Assembly: GCA_003648225.1 (NCBI GenBank)
Contig: QMOL01000173.1
Span: forward strand, 1-6,480
DNA from: Chlamydiota bacterium
GTDB taxonomy: Bacteria > Auribacterota > UBA3054 > B51-G9
Direction: 5' to 3'
DNA length: 6,480 nt
Positions 5,851 to 6,480 of this stretch are shown one piece after another. Under the pieces are notes generated by a model. That model was not told the DNA's origin. It saw nothing but the letters and a program-made list of their open reading frames with translations, and made no database searches. The position numbers were made by a program, and so were the translations under genes. Position 1 is the stretch's first letter; every line of letters begins with the position of its first letter.

Positions 5851-5857
5851 CTATAAT
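5829..5857 (+). promoter_or_regulatory. Near-consensus sigma-70 promoter for the amidase gene
   Basis: TTGACT (5829-5834; 5 of 6) and a perfect TATAAT (5852-5857) are separated by exactly 17 bp, predicting a start near 5864 and a leader of about 26 nt before the GTG at 5890. This is the best promoter in the window and suggests constitutive, fairly strong expression. It overlaps the upstream end of the minus-strand open stretch at 5850. Confidence 0.65.
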
Positions 5858-5889
5858 ATATTCATTATTAAATACATAAATTCTTAAAC

Positions 5890-6480
5890 GTGATTAAAAA
5901 ATTTTTATTAAAATTCTTTTCTGCTTATAGGCAATTGAAATTAACCGGAAAAATAACTGTCGTTATTGCTGCCGCGTTGCTCATATCTTCAGCATATGCA
6001 AAAAAATTTAAGGGACCTGCCGGCACGATCAGGCTCGAAAGCAAAATTTTCGGGAGAACTGAGTTTGTTCCATTGCTTGACCTTGCAAATTCGCTTAATT
6101 TTTCCGTTAAATGGTTCTATGAACCGGCTAAAATCGAATTGAAAAATAAAACTGTCTCAATCGATTTTATGACCGGATCAAAACTTGTTCAAATAAATAA
6201 AAGCGATATCCGGAAAATGAACTCTTCTATTGTTTTTATTAAAGGTGAGCCTTATGTTTCTTCTATGTTCTTAACAACTATTCTTAAACCTTATTATAAA
6301 ACAATCTCTTCCCATATAAACAGATCATACAGATCAAAAGGTATCATCGTTATCGACCCGGGACACGGCGGTCATGATACAGGCGCAATCGGCTATAGAG
6401 GCATTATGGAAAAAAAACTCGTGCTCGATATTGCAAGACGCGTTAGAACAATCCTTATCAGAAATGGCATTAAAGTTCGA
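5890..6480 (+). CDS. N-acetylmuramoyl-L-alanine amidase (Amidase_3), 3' end cut by the window
   Basis: The first 197 codons of a secreted zinc amidase, which cuts the bond between N-acetylmuramic acid and the stem peptide of peptidoglycan, usually in cell separation or wall turnover. A basic n-region and hydrophobic core (KITVVIAAALLISSAYA, cleavage likely after A37) form the signal peptide. Residues about 45-132 resemble the copper-amine-oxidase-like N-terminal ('stalk') domain: EFVPLLDLANSLNFSVKW, then KTVSIDF, and later GEPYVSSMFL. The catalytic domain begins at about 151 with IIVIDPGHGGHDTGAIG, where H159 is a zinc ligand, followed by EKKLVLDIARRVRTIL, where E174 is the second ligand. The remaining ligand and the catalytic Glu lie beyond the window. 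The start is a GTG at 5890. The frame is open only back to 5872 with no better codon, and no Shine-Dalgarno is visible. It is transcribed away from the wzy cluster. Confidence 0.9.
   Translation, partial: MIKKFLLKFFSAYRQLKLTGKITVVIAAALLISSAYAKKFKGPAGTIRLESKIFGRTEFVPLLDLANSLNFSVKWFYEPAKIELKNKTVSIDFMTGSKLVQINKSDIRKMNSSIVFIKGEPYVSSMFLTTILKPYYKTISSHINRSYRSKGIIVIDPGHGGHDTGAIGYRGIMEKKLVLDIARRVRTILIRNGIKVR

Overview
The window is AT-rich DNA from what looks like a Gram-negative (diderm) bacterium. The support is two predicted lipoproteins (one with a peptidoglycan-binding OmpA domain), an O-antigen ligase/polymerase-type membrane protein, and a secreted Amidase_3 cell-wall hydrolase. Most genes lack a recognisable Shine-Dalgarno sequence; the exception is a strong GGAGG before the OmpA-type lipoprotein. 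I cannot assign a phylum. The mix would fit an uncultured, AT-rich member of the PVC superphylum or a similar lineage, but that is only a guess.

Left part (about 1-3145, + strand): a probable five-gene operon behind a good sigma-70-type promoter (TTGCAA-N17-TATAAT at 66-94). In order it encodes a small zinc-ribbon protein of unknown function, a DedA-family membrane transporter, an OmpA/glycine-zipper lipoprotein whose start overlaps the DedA stop (ATGA), an unrecognised lipoprotein, and a MazG-like nucleotide pyrophosphohydrolase. Gaps are -4 to 41 nt. The theme is the envelope, with a nucleotide-pool housekeeping enzyme at the end.

Middle part (3170-5693, - strand): a 733-residue Wzy/WaaL-type protein with an extra soluble C-terminal domain, converging on the first operon with only 24 nt between. 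Directly upstream, with TGAAATG coupling, lies a small gene. Part of its product closely matches the end of the Wzy C-terminal domain (13 of 22 residues identical over the best segment). Further upstream on the same strand is a 63-codon open stretch, offset by one reading frame, that also looks protein-like. Together these suggest a decayed or rearranged second copy of the accessory domain, and they are the most unusual thing in the window.

Right part (5829-6480, + strand): a near-consensus promoter (TTGACT-N17-TATAAT) and the first 197 codons of a secreted N-acetylmuramoyl-L-alanine amidase, cut by the window edge. Its promoter and a candidate promoter for the small gene and wzy share a 196-bp divergent intergenic region.

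I saw no tRNA, rRNA, CRISPR array, insertion sequence or recognised defence system. Much of the window is ordinary envelope biology.
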